A DNA stretch of 64,000 nt from Phorcus lineatus (GCA_921293015.1 OV121081.1:78323022-78387021); one strand, 5' to 3'. Counted from the stretch's first letter, positions 1-16,043 are shown. The notes: generated by a model not told the origin, from the letters alone. Numbers and translations are program-made.

Positions 1-973
1 TCTACTTCTCGTAAATTAGTTTTAATCGCAATCAATTCAAACGTGTGAGCCATCTTCGTATTTTAGTTCATGTGATACCCTCACAAAATCCAATCAAGGA
101 GAGGATTAAATTTGTATGTTCAATTCTGTTAGAATATCAAATGTACTCTTTGAACATTTTCAATTATGTTGACTTTTTAAATGAAGACTGCCTAGATTCT
201 TCATTCACAAATGAGAAAGGTCCTCGAGTGTTTAATTATCCAAACTTTCAGGCCTTTCAGGCAGGAAAACTGCGATAAATTTCTTATAAATCAATTTTAG
301 CTGCTTGGCATTTCAATATAACCGTATTTAAAGATAGTAATTCGTTTCAGACAAATTGATTGAATTTATGAATTCCTACAATAACAATTGATATCGCAAC
401 AAAGATTCATTTTATGAAAGTCGATAAGGTGATTTTAGACTAATTTGAAAGGGCCGTTTAATCCTCATAAAATATAAGATATATAAAATATGAAAACCTC
501 ACGTAAACAAGGAGCAAATCTGTAACTGGAAGTTCCTACCAAACCCTGATATCAATCACAACATATGCCTCTTATCGCTCTATATAAACCTCCATTGAAA
601 TGGCTATCCCCGACCACTTTCGGGCAGTACCCGATAGACAGAACCTTGTGTTCAAAGATATTTTGCTTCAACTCTGCTAGGCTGAAAGAAACAATTACAC
701 ACCATACACATCCATAAATGACTTTGACTTTGACATGACTTTTCCGGAAAGGATTCCTTCTTATGTTTGACAAAAAGATTACACAAATTGTAACTTAAAG
801 ACCGAGATCGGAAGAATTTAGTTTTCCAGGGAAACAAACTCTAAGATATACTGCCCCATCAGCAGGGACACGGTCCCTGTCAGCAGAAGTGATAAGATCT
901 CTTGTCTGGAGGGGAATGGTCTTTTGGACACTCAGATGCCTACCAGATGTTCAACACTTGAAACACAAGTCAC
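1..973. other. Flanking DNA, no gene recognised
   Basis: AT-rich sequence with only short open frames lacking family features. The last 200 bases before the ORF at 974 are slightly more GC-rich and could be a decayed 5' part of the same transposase-like gene, but no frame stays open across them. Confidence 0.5.
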
Positions 974-1654
974 ATGTTTAAATTGCTTGATGGCGAGTTA
1001 GAAAGATTTAACATATCTTGCAACACCAGAAAAAAAACGACAAACCAAATTATTATTTCTGTTATTATCCTTATGTACAAATTTGACCCACAACGTCTCC
1101 AACAACTTCTCTTATCATGTGTAATGCATTTTCAAGACAAACATGATGCATGCCATGAAGACTCTGACTGTAAAAATGCAGACTTCACTCCAGAATGGCA
1201 AATAGTAACTGATCCTCTTGCTGTGGATTTATTAACAAAATTTATCAATACACAACAAATATTTAAAACACCATTGGATTATATTTTAGGTTATAGCACA
1301 TTTCATGTTGAGTCATTCAACAATGCATGTCTAACATATCTTGACAAGATAATACATTTTAAAACTATAATGTACAAAACAAGAATGAGTCTGGCGATAT
1401 TAGACTGGAATGAGCATGTCAGTAGACCATTCACATCTCGTTATAATCGACTAAGGGCACAAAATCCAAACAGACAGACTGGAAAGAAATGTTACAAGCG
1501 GAAAAGCTATAAATTTGTTGACAAAATTTGGAGACTACTACAGACAGTTCTTTCTGACAACAACGATATGACAGTGGACACACTGAGTGACTGCAGTGAT
1601 GTGGACGGTGAGATGGAGAGTGGTTCAGATGAGGAGAGTGAGGAGAACGAGTGA
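974..1654 (+). pseudogene. C-terminal part of a transposase-like repeat protein
   Basis: A 226-codon open frame, much longer than the background here. The middle holds a block reading FHVESFNN, then IHFKT, then a run ending LAILDWNEHV (about residues 110-147). This layout (H-x-ES-x-N, then an I-H-F strand, then a T-x-LA-LDWN helix) is what I recall from the C-terminal end of large uncharacterised proteins found in many copies in mollusc, cnidarian and fish genomes and thought to derive from DDE-type transposases. A basic patch (residues about 160-180) and a very acidic Ser/Asp/Glu tail follow. No catalytic core or zinc finger is visible upstream, so this looks like a 5'-truncated copy. The ATG at 974 is only the first in the open stretch. 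It sits just upstream of a long hairpin repeat at 1985-2156. The family assignment is from memory and uncertain; a small host gene is the alternative. Confidence 0.4.
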
Positions 1655-1892
1655 TCAAGTACATAATAGTCTCAATTATATTTTATGGATTGTATATTTT
1701 AGCATTATAATAGCAGTATTGTGATGATTTTTGTTTGGTCGGTACATACTCTCAGTATATTGTTTGAGAATACATGAACATGATGAAATGGATATTTATT
1801 ATTGTGTATGTTATAGGGTTACATTGTCAATGGATGAATGTGAACTCTAAGTAATAGCATTTGTTGATGTATTATCACATTCAATATATACG

Positions 1893-1929
<37 letters not shown>

Positions 1930-1984
1930 AAAAGGAGAGTAGGTTTCTCACGTGAAGGAAAGTTATATATAAAAAAGAGTAAAC
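1655..1984. repeat. AT-rich spacer with TA microsatellite
   Basis: No gene. It contains a (TA)n run at about 1891-1924, ended by a TTCAAAAAAGG stretch that leads into the hairpin repeat. Confidence 0.7.
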
Positions 1985-2156
1985 ATCGGATGGTTCTGAC
2001 TGGATCAGTCTTCTTTAATACAATACGATGAATTCATTTCGACCAGTGTATCGGTCTTTTCAAGTATGGACCGATACTTGAAAAGACCGATACACTGGTC
2101 GAGATGAATTCATCGTATTGTATTAAAGAAGATTGATCCAGTCAGAACCATCCGAT
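1985..2156. repeat. Long perfect-type inverted repeat (83-bp arms, 6-bp loop)
   Basis: Bases 1985-2067 are the reverse complement of 2074-2156 around the centre 2070/2071. I compared the arms base by base and found 81 of 83 identical. The two differences are G against T and T against G, so a + strand transcript would pair along all 83 positions using two G-U wobbles, while a - strand transcript would have two A-C mismatches. No tandem unit or coding frame explains the arms. It could be a fold-back transposon remnant, a palindromic insertion, or a hairpin small-RNA precursor. Confidence 0.9.
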
Positions 2157-3739
2157 ATTTAGGAAAGACACTGTATTGAAATTATTCAAAGAATGTTTTG
2201 TAAATTTGTCACTCCACAGGGTGTAAACCATCAAATACCGAGCACATGTGCACGGGGAGTGTGGGAGGTATCCGCTTTACGTTTCGTATTATGTTAAATG
2301 CATTTAGTAATGGCTACGATTGTTAATAATGCGACGCCAAAGCTATGTATTTCAAAGTTCTAATATGTTACTGCCCATTGCTTAGATAAAGAGACTAAGT
2401 TTGATCAACCATGTCAAATATTTATTATTTCGGCTTCGTTTGGTTAAGCCAAGGAGTGGGAGATTATTTGTGTATGTTTTTAGTCAACGTATTAAAGATT
2501 GTTTATATCAGAATTGACATTATTCTCTTGAAAGCGATTCCCTCAAATTTTATAATTCCCTTAAAGTCTTAAACTTACCTGGGAAAAATATTCGTTGAAC
2601 GTATGTTTGTTGTTCAGACATGAAATAGCCTTAATAAGAAACATAAAAATGTATATATGAATATATGTATATATGTCTATATGTTATACAAAGTTATATA
2701 CCACTGAATGACAAACATGTATTATATTACTGTGTTTATTTTCTGTGGATGAAAAAAAAATCGATTTTCGAGTGACAATGTTAGGGAGAATAAGAAATAG
2801 GGACCGTTTATTTTTCTTGACGTGTGTGTTACCGAGTTCAGAGTATTTCAATGTTTTTCATAGCTTCAACTCGCTATTCATACCGCTTCAAGACATTTTC
2901 TTGTTCACAACAAACTATAGAAAACAAAACAAAATGGCACTACAAACTTTTAGTTTCAGTTTTAGTTTAATGGTTCAAAAGTTTGAAATTTAAATATTAA
3001 AAACTCCAGTGTAAAGACTAGCATTATGAATAAATATATCTACAATAATAGTATAATTCTATCTACACACCTCTTAGTAGTTCGACTAGAAGTAGGACTA
3101 ACGCTGTTAGATTGCATGCACAGGGACATAAGTGTTCTTTTACGAGCGCTTCAAAAGGACTCTCGCGAGAAAACTTTTTCTCTTGAGGCAAAAGTCACTG
3201 GCACTATTTTCTAAAACAGCTCAAAAGGTACTCTTAACACAAAAGTTTTGACACCGTCAGTTTCATAGTTATTTTTTACAAATTGCAATTTAACCTCAAT
3301 AAGAAACATCGTTTTTCATAATTCACACGCTAAATAGTTTTCTATCCGTGTCAAAAAAGTAAGGAATGCTTGTTTACGAATGACATCCAATTAATAATAA
3401 AAAGGCCAAGACGGCCGAAGTTGTAAAAGATTGTAAAAATATTTTCAAAGTATTATGAACTTAACTTTTTGATCTCTTAGCTGAGAACAAAGGGTGAATC
3501 AGAATCTGGAATCTGTAACTTTACATAATCAATATTATAAAAAGTTAAAGCATTGTTATTCCATACGCGACTTCTGTTTTAGATCACCAGACTGTTTGAA
3601 AAAGTGAATATTACTGATACCGATTCGTAGTTAATGAGGATCAAAAGTGACCCTTCGTGATACTCGTTATGTTTATTTTGCTTTCAATTGACTGTTCAGC
3701 AGAGGTAAAGTGGTCGGCTGACTGTCACCTTGAATGTGA
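2157..3739. other. AT-rich flank, no gene recognised
   Basis: Short open frames (for example at 2745-2993) show no recognisable domain and have the base composition of the surrounding non-coding DNA. A degenerate TATATG run is present at about 2648-2690. Confidence 0.5.
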
Positions 3740-4392
3740 AGTCACTGATCAGATTCCCACGATGCTCACACCTTATCAGAAGCAGGAACGAGTCACCTGC
3801 CAATAATCCAGACAAACATTTCGACAGACATTTTTCACAGAATGAAACAAGGGTTCATCACTTTGATCCCGAGACAGTAGATTCAATGGAAGCAAGCGGA
3901 GTCCCAATAATAAACGAAATCACGAGTTCAGTCATCTTTAGACAAGGTCATACTCACAGTCTTTTGGGACCAGCACGAAGTTGTGATATCAGTTTTCTTG
4001 GCACAGGATACCACCATTGCTAGACTTACTATGCTTCACTGCAGTGGAAATTGAGAGAAGCTATAACGCCCGAGTGTTGTGGTTTGCTGACTAAAGGTGT
4101 CCGTATCCTGCAAGACAACGCTCCCTTGCACAGTTGTCGTATTGCCGAAACGAGCACGGCCTTTGACTAAGAATCCTTCCTCATCCTCCTTACTCTTTTG
4201 ACTTTGCACCACCTGGCTCCCATGGCCATCTATTTCAATCATGAAGTCATTTTTGAAGAGAAAACTCTTTCTAGGTGATTAAACACCGACTGCGGAAGTC
4301 GAGATATAGTTTGATGAGCAACTACGGACTATATTCAATCAAGGTATAGAAGAAAAGTTTTCTCTTGTAGGTTACTCTGTGTCACTTTAATG
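3740..4392 (+). pseudogene. Broken mariner-type transposase
   Basis: Pieces of a mariner transposase occur in the right order but in shifting frames. In order: PRCSHL/LTPYQKQ-like text before 3800; NETRVHHFDPET (a relic of the DETW-VHH-PET signature) near 3840-3885; FWDQHEVV at 3962 on, the block containing the first catalytic Asp; GVRILQDNAPLHS near 4097-4134, the second Asp block; PHPPYSFDFAPP from 4179, the relic of the PPYSPDLAP block; and FDEQLRTIFNQGIE near 4307-4350, matching the C-terminal end. At least two frameshifts and several in-frame stops separate them, and the expected third catalytic Asp after the APP block is not present. It cannot encode an active enzyme. Terminal inverted repeats were not identified. 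Confidence 0.85.
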
Positions 4393-4890
4393 TTGTACGG
4401 ATCACGATACAGTTTGCAATGGTGCATTCAATAATAATTAATCAACCTATCGATTTTTATATTCTTATTGTTCAGAATTACTACGGAGGGAGCATAAAGC
4501 CACATTGAAACGACGAAGCAATAAAAACTAACTAGTTTCTTGATTTTAAATGGTTATGCTATTTTTCAATTAGAAATAAATATGTCGTAAATTCATTACA
4601 AAGTTAAGATTAATTGTCCTTGAAAACCTTTAATGAGCCATTTTGAAACATGTGATATCAAAAGCAGTATTCTCTCTCTGAGGGGTCTAAGATATTGCAT
4701 AGAATTCAATATTGATGTAAACTATTTATTGTAATATTATTATTTGATAACATATTTTTCTTCATGAGAAAAAGGAAAAATAATTTTTTTAAATCTATTT
4801 AAAGCTAGATCTAATGATAGGCTACTTTTAGAAGAAGCATGCTCATGCATGTGATCAAAGCCTTATTCCCTGTTCGGCGATCTATATTCA
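4393..4890. other. Upstream region of PPIB, AT-rich
   Basis: No coding frame. The sequence is strongly AT-rich until about 4860, where GC content and CpG frequency rise into the PPIB promoter and 5'UTR. Confidence 0.5.
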
Positions 4891-4916
4891 ACCTTGCCAC
4901 GTTAGGATACTTTCAG

Positions 4917-4935
4917 CCAATGAAAGCACACCACA
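4917..4935 (+). promoter_or_regulatory. ER stress response element-like site upstream of PPIB
   Basis: CCAAT at 4917-4921, exactly nine bases, then CCACA at 4931-4935. The vertebrate ERSE is CCAAT-N9-CCACG, bound by NF-Y and ATF6/XBP1, so this differs at one base. It lies about 135 bp before the ATG of an ER-lumenal chaperone gene, the expected type of target. A separate CCACG occurs at 4897-4901 (TAACGTGG on the other strand, one base from the UPRE TGACGTGG). Function is inferred from pattern and position. Confidence 0.5.
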
Positions 4936-5068
4936 TGTGTCTTCGTTCGCCATTCGAAGGAAGTCGCGTGGCGTGCTAACATTATCCACCATATCTTCCT
5001 TGTTTAGTTCTGTTGCTCGCCGGGTTTTGGCGTGTCGGAGAGTGGCACCGAAAACAAGATACCTCATA

Positions 5069-8837
<3,769 letters not shown>

Positions 8838-9815
8838 AGAGGATCTTGTGTGGATCTTGTCGGTTTCAGGATGGCATTCAAAGAAGTGACTAAGCACAGC
8901 TTCTGAAATGTTTTGGAAATGTAACTTTGGCCCTGATCTTCAAATTCAATTAGATCTATGGCTTAAGGTGTCTTCTTATATAGAATGCAATCATATCTTT
9001 GATTTTGCCATTCTTTCTAAATTGATCAAACCTTTCTCCTGTAATATCAATGATCCAAATACACAAAAGGTGACGTTAATCTTTAAGTCTGACAGAATTT
9101 TCAGAAAATCTTGGTTTTAAGATTGAAGTCACTGTCAATTTTTTTATAAAAAAAATACTTCTTTATCTTTTAATGTCATCCTGAAACTTGTAAATGTTGA
9201 GTGAATGGTTGTGTGAAATGGAAATGTAGAAGTATGAATTCCGCGGATCTTAAAATGTCAACACTGTTATTGATGTATGTGCAGCATTTTGTCTCGCGGC
9301 AACTACAAATTATTCATTTTCAGTTAAGGAAATACAAGTATTGTATCATTTGAAAGATTGTTAGGGTATGTTCAAAATGTCTGAAGAATAAGATTGATAA
9401 TGATTTTAGATAGGGATATGATTAGTTGTCATGTAGGTAATTTAGAATAAGTGAAGGGACCATATGTTTTGTGTACATTGTAAGTGATGTAACCTTTTTT
9501 TTGTCCTGCTGTATTCCATCATGTCGAGTGTTTCCTATATTGATGTTTTTATAATTTGCCTTTTTCTAAAGTGCAAAGATAGTGCTTTGAATTGTTTAAT
9601 TGTCAGTTTACAACTCTGACACTTTTAGTTAAAAGGTTTTGTATCTTTCAATTTATGCACAAATTGAAGTATTCAATAGTAAAATGTAAGAAATATGTCA
9701 TCTTTTTGTCTTCCCCCAAAATGTATGGGATTTTTGTCACATCTTAACAGCAAAATTTGTAACTTACAGTTGAGTTTAACATCTAAGACAATAAATGATT
9801 TTGTTAACATATGGT
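8838..9815 (+). other. PPIB: PPIB 3'UTR
   Basis: AT-rich with no conserved frame. It runs from the stop to the first good AATAAA at 9790-9795, which is followed by a TGTTGTTATT-type downstream element. The exact end is inferred. Confidence 0.6.
9790..9795 (+). promoter_or_regulatory. Poly(A) signal of PPIB
   Basis: AATAAA with a GT-rich stretch (ATATGGTGTTGTTATT) about 15-30 bases downstream. It lies about 950 bp after the stop codon. Confidence 0.6.
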
Positions 9816-12800
9816 GTTGTTATTATCATTGATGAGTTATATACCTTAGAAATATGAAGCTTTAATTATAAATCAAAGTAAACCCAATAATAAGGTCAAT
9901 TTGGTGTTCCTGTGCTTGATGGTATCTTACGTCATGTGACTTACTGTAGAGATGAATTTGATAAGACCAGAAAACCTGGTGCCTCAAGCTGACTTTTTTA
10001 ATATGTAAAACAGATTTTGATTATTCGTTTGGTTTTGACACAGTCAGCCATGTGCATATTTTATTTGGCTAGAGTTTGCATAGCAGAGAATGTTAGTAGA
10101 AGTATTAAAGCAACTTAATATCCGGATAAATAACTTGTCCCAACTTAATTAATAAAACAAGTGCCTATTTCATTTTGTTTCAACGCTAAGTATACCAACG
10201 TATCTCGAAACTTGGCAATATAAAATCTAACAGACTGCTGAAAACTTTGCAATGTGGTCTCCACAAGACTTGGTAAAACCTTGGCATAATTAATTCTCGA
10301 ATCCGGCACTTCTTTTATCTCCACAATGATGCAATAACTTGAAACGAAAGAAGAAAACTGGCAAATACAAACGACAAAAAATAAAATCTTAAGCACATTT
10401 TGGAATTATAAATAATGATCTAATTCTTCATACACAATGATAATATTCCAATCATAACAGTTCAAATATCCCTAATCTATTTGTCCAGTATATATCTTGC
10501 ATAAGATAGTATTGTTAACTCAATTAATCATAATCATCATAACAATCTGTGGATGATACAGGGAATTGGATTTTTTGTGTGGAAAAGATCTAACTTGGTC
10601 CCCTCCATATTCAATGTTTCATTGTCAAGTTGATAACTGCAATTGACTCCATTCTTCAAGTTCATTTCATTTAGGTACATGATAAGGATCAGCTTCTTGG
10701 ACAGTCAATACTGTTTTTTGGTACCTGACACTGGGGTTGCAGGTGTGTCTGCAACTGATTTCTCGCAGAAAAGTTTCTATTGCAGAAATTTTGATCCCAA
10801 ATACACCATTGTAAGGAGTCTGTCTTTTAGCACAGTATGAAAGTAATATTTTAAAGGGAACTAACTCCTGCTGGATTATATGCTACAATCCAAAGAAATT
10901 GCCGAATATTCTGGTACTTTATTTTACAAAATCAGTAAATTCTGTCGTGAGAAATGTCCAAAGCTTCCAGATATAAATCATCATGTATTTTTATTGCAAC
11001 ACTAACATTTGTTTAAAATGATATGGCAAGTTAATGCAATCTTGACGTAACTTTTAAAAATATATACTGGACAAAAATGATTCGAGATATATATATGAAC
11101 ATTCTGAAATTATCGGTTATGACATATGTTTACATTGATTATATATGATAAGATATAAATCATACCAGTTACAATATCCCTGATTTTATCTGTCCAGTAT
11201 AAGTATGCTAAATGTATATGTAATGTATGTTTTCATACATATTTAAGCCAAGGCAGATAACACGTAGGAGTCTGTTTGTCAAGGCACAATCACCTACATT
11301 TTTTTGCGAAGATTTTTGGTTTGAGTTCATTGGTCTCCACAGTGATAAGTAGGTCTAAGTAGTAACAGACAGGGATTCTGATTTCACTGTCAGGTTCCAG
11401 TACAGAAAGCTGAAACCTGCGACAGAAAGTTGATCAATAAGACCAAGTTTTAAATTACCCACGTACTTACTAGTTGTGGTTATAACAATTTATGGTAGCT
11501 TCACTAAATTGTAAAATTCTTAAAACAATTGCAGTTTGCTGAAAATATAAAAATGGAGCTTCCAAACCTGTAGCAATTAATATAATGAAATCTGTTAAAT
11601 GAAATTTGTTTGTAGTTGATGTTCTGTCCGAGGTAGGATGTCACAGTGTCTGCTTTCAAGTCGGTCAATATAGAATTTGCTTTCATGGAATCTCTCTACA
11701 ATTTGATTTAAGTAGGACTGATTTGATTTGTTGTCATCATATTTTTAACATCCTGGGTTTTCTTGTAATCTTGATACTGTAAGCTTTCTCACTCCAGTAA
11801 GAATAGATGCTTTTATGAATGTTTGATAGTAGATCTTTGACAAGAAAAAAACTAGTGTACAAATCTCTCAGATATATCTGACATTCAGAAGCACACCAAT
11901 CTCATTGAAATGAAATCTAAATGCTCCACTACATTACGCGTGCAGATCTCACCAGGCTCTGTTACGTGAGCCGTCAGGTTTGCCTCCGACATTATTCTAA
12001 TCAGCCAATCAGCGAGCTTGCCCCGTATTCTATGTTGCTGGCGAGTTGCATTTCGTTTGTTTTCCGAATGTTTTCCTAATATCGAAATGCCTAAATACCC
12101 GAATTAATGTATTTTATGTACATTCAATTTACCCTAGCTGGGTTTGTTGGACAAACAAGTCAAATCGAAAGCTATGAAGTTATCTTTCGCAAAGCAAAAT
12201 CTGCATTCCTCAATGTTATCCTTTAGTAGACCGTAACAATCCAAATGCTTATTCCTGAAACAGTTACGTTGAATAAACGTTTCGTCTTTTAGTTTGTAGT
12301 AATCGTTGAATAATTCTAAATTTCGTGAAACAAATTAACCATAAAAATGCTGAGAAACAAAAACAACCAAAACATGTACAAACACCAATACTAGGTTTCT
12401 TGATAATTATATATATTAGTCATATGCGACGTTTATATGCTAATGAGATAGACCCTTGTTTCGTCAAAGACTGAAATGTTATAATAAAATCTGCTGGGTT
12501 GAAGCGTACTAACGGACGTATGCAAATATCTTTAACTTGTTCTGTGTAAAATAAAAAATTTATAAGAGTTTCCACTTCTACTGGCAGAATAACTTGCAAG
12601 CTCCATAAAAGCTATCAAGAGCATGCATTGCAGTTGCTTGATGCTATCTGCGACAAGCCAATGAGATTTAGAGGTCAAACTGAAGTTAAGGTTAACCTGA
12701 AGCTTGAGATCTATAATCTGCGTAACGTAGTGCGAGATTGATAGCACACGACTCGCTTACAGAAAGTTAGTCAACGGTGTCTCTGTTGGAATGAGAAATT

Positions 12801-13367
12801 ATTATATTATCTTTTTCTCAAATAAGATGAGAAGACCTCCACTTGAATACGCAAGCGTTTGTGTAGCACCCTAGGCTGAGCAGATGTGTTGAAGCTTGTG
12901 AGTTTTTGTTAACAAAAAGGGTTGCACAAGGGCTTTCTTGGTTAAAAAATTTAGACTTGAGTTCTCGAATGATCAGACTCAACTTTGACTGAAGTAAACA
13001 AAATTCTTATCTTTACACAAAGAACACATTAAAACATTTATATTGATAATCTTACTTCATGAATCATAAAAAACGGTTGAAAATTCAATAAATAAGGAAT
13101 AGTGATCTGCTATTTTTGACTACGTGAGTGAACCCAAGAGCACTGGCCATGGAGTACCCATTGAAGCCCTGGGTTGCACCAGATCATAAAGATAGAATGC
13201 AGAACATCCCCATCCTCTCCCCACACAGGTTACACGAGTATTTCTCTTCATGTAAGCTCTGCTACAAGTAGAACACCTACTGGGCTGGAAATGCAGAATC
13301 CTGATTGGTTGCAATAGAGATCAGTTATGTCATCAAGGGCGGTGTTCAAACTTGCCATTTGTTCCAG
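9816..13367. other. Intergenic DNA, no gene recognised
   Basis: AT-rich sequence without a conserved coding frame. At 11935-12070 a GC- and CpG-richer block holds CCAATCAG (about 12003), the look of a small promoter or an element fragment, but no exon was found on either side. At 13120-13314 (- strand) a short Cys-rich open frame (RCSTCSRAYMKRNTRVTC) is weakly like the Cys-rich C-terminus of piggyBac transposases. Confidence 0.4.
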
Positions 13368-13592
13368 ATCCTGATACATCAGCGTATTTGTCTCCAACTA
13401 GTTCCATCATATACCCTGATATCCTTTGGCCTAAAACGCTCGTATCGCTTACGGCTGGTTACTCATGGCTATTTATAGCCTACATTGACATTTGTTTGAA
13501 CTCTCATCCAGGTGGTGCCGCTATTGCTGAATGCGAGTCATTATATTGGCTTGCTATATTTGGTAATACAAGCGTTTTAGGCCGAAGGATAT
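13368..13592. mobile_element. Second, truncated copy of the palindromic element at 16801
   Basis: The left arm (CATCAG, GTATTTGTCTCC, TTCCATCATATACCCTGATA, GGCCTAAAACG) and the core (GCTTACGGCTGGTTACTCAT through GCTGAATGCGAGTCA) match the element at 16801-17080, with the core in the opposite relative orientation. The right arm stops after GGCCGAAGGATAT, so about 50 bp are missing. The open frame across it is a by-product: the same element is also open in the other copy. Confidence 0.85.
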
Positions 13593-15344
13593 AATATTAT
13601 TTAATTGGAGATCCCTAAGAATTATTAACGACTTGTAAGAGAGGTTAGGCAGGAACAAATGGTTTCAGATTTGATTAAACTATTTGGTGAGCTCTTGTAG
13701 GCTTCAAGTCCAAGTCCAACCAATCCAAAATCAAGACATAGAAAGAACAAACACTTCATTAAGAACAACACTTTAGTTTATAACCATATTATCAATCTGA
13801 ATTATATTACATCAAACTGACTTAATAATTACAGATGCAATATTTACAGAACAAAATAACATAATAACAATAGAATTTGTAACAATGTTACAACACAACA
13901 ATTGCCTCTGAATACCTGTATCTGCTCTACAGGTTGACTGCCATGTAGATTGTTACACAGTTACTAAGTAGCATGTACCATACAAAGTAAGTCAACCATC
14001 CCCTTTAACTAGAACTCAATTCCAGGGCCTAGGGCTTGCACAGATGTTTTCCTGTTGTAAATTTGTTATATAATTTTTTTATTTTAAATATTTCTTTACT
14101 TCTTATTTTCTTATTGGAGATAATGAGAATTATTAGACGTATCAGAATATTCTACATTTTGAATTAATCTTACTTTGTATGTCTTTCTCTTCAAATTTTC
14201 TCTTTTATTTGTCAATTTTTCAAAATATAAAGATCATTTAAAAACATGAGATTCTTTAATCAATCAAAAAGATCATAGTTTTTGTAACTGTCATAGACAA
14301 TTTCATAATGTTTTCACCTTTAATGGTGATATGCTACAAAAGATATTTGCTTATATATTTGTAAGGTCCTTTGCAACTTAGCAAAATTTCTATTACGTTT
14401 TTGCACTAGCATTTATCAAGAATATCACAGCTTTTAAACTTCTAACAATGAATCAATATAAACAAATTCGATACATAAGAAAGGATTTAAGAATTTTGGG
14501 TTCTTTTACCTAAATGACGCAAAAGAATTGAGAACTGCTCCAGTCATGGCTATATATATTATAACAAATATCAACATGCTTTATATGACTTAAATCCTTT
14601 TTTGACTCTCGCAAAATAATTTTTTAGAATTTGTTTTAAGTGTTTCACTTTACAAGCATAATGTTAAATGCACTTAATAACATTAATATCCTAGGCCAAA
14701 AGGTCATCTTACCTAGTCACCATAAACTTAAACGAAACAACTTAAACAATTACTGGCTTGAATATGAATTTGGATAATGAAAAGGTCATATCACCCTGTG
14801 TTGATGACTTCACGGTGATCCATAGATGAGCTGATGGAGATATATATAATATACTTTTATATACAAATAAACACTATCACAGACTAATATGCCATTAACA
14901 AGAGTAAACAAAACTAAGTTATTCAAAATATATCAATATTTGAAAACTTATATTGATGACAAGTTTTGTCATAAGGATAAAACTGTATTATGAACATCTC
15001 ACACATACACGAACCTCAACACAGCCAGTGGTCCTTGTATTGTTAATTTCACATTTCATTCATTTTAGATATTGAAGATAACATTTTTTATCTTATATCA
15101 TCACCATACTTCATTTCAAATTGGATAAACTTACGTAATACTTTACAATAAGATATTTGATACTCTGTAATTTCATATCATAATAATTTAATGTCATATC
15201 ACATGAATAAAGCCCATTGTCTGAAACAATTATCCCATTAAATTGTAAAAAGTTTTATTTCTTTTGAAAAAAATTTAAAAAGATATATTTAACAACATTA
15301 ACTGCCAAGTTAACATAAAAGTCTATTGACAAGAAATCATCAAT
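13593..15344. other. AT-rich intergenic DNA, no gene recognised
   Basis: Very AT-rich with no coding frame. It may include the far end of a long PDE8 3'UTR (- strand), but no signal fixes this. Confidence 0.4.
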
Positions 15345-15540
15345 TTCAAAGTGGTCATGATAATTATCTTACACCTACCTAATGATATGACAAGACTCAT
15401 GTTAATTATCTTACACCTACCTAATGATATGACAAGACTCATGATAATTATCTTACACCTGCCTAATGATATGACACGACTAATGATAATTATCTTACAC
15501 CTACCTAATGATATGACAAGACTCATGATAATGGTTACTG
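15345..15540. repeat. Four-copy minisatellite, about 43-bp unit
   Basis: The unit contains GATAATTATCTTACACCTAC, CTAATGATATGACA and GACTCAT. The four copies are almost identical. Read on the - strand each unit holds ATTAGGTAGGTGTAAG, a reasonable 5' splice-site match, though no exon was found beside it. Confidence 0.92.
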
Positions 15541-16043
15541 AAGACTTCGCAGATACATCATATCACATTACCATTTTCTAACTTGACTTATATGTGACTT
15601 TTATAAGTAAATTACCATTTACAATGCATAATATTCTTCTGACATCATCAGTTTATATTTTATGACTTCCTCAACCTTTCTTTCAGCATTGACAAACCTC
15701 AATAGTTCACAACTACTTTCCTCTCATATGAACTTTATATCAATATCTTGGCCGAGTAATATTTTCTCAAAAACATTTTTATGAATAAAAGAACAGGATA
15801 GAAATATATAATTCTTTCTCAATCATAACAATGCAGGCACAAAATCATACCACTCCTAAAGGGGATTTAAAACAGTATCTATCATAAGATCTTAAGATGG
15901 TATGACAAGCTTGAAATCATCCATAGTTGCATCAAGAAAGGTGTACAGTAACAAGAAACATAATATCAAGGTAGATCATTGTGAACTATTCATGTTAATG
16001 TTATTTAACAAACAATAGCTTCTAATGTTGCAGTTAATGAATA

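Noticed and set aside
13352..13594. 80-codon + strand open frame and the related 88-codon frame at 16792-17058
   Set aside because: Both lie in copies of the same palindromic MITE; the frame crosses the inverted arms and does not resemble a protein.
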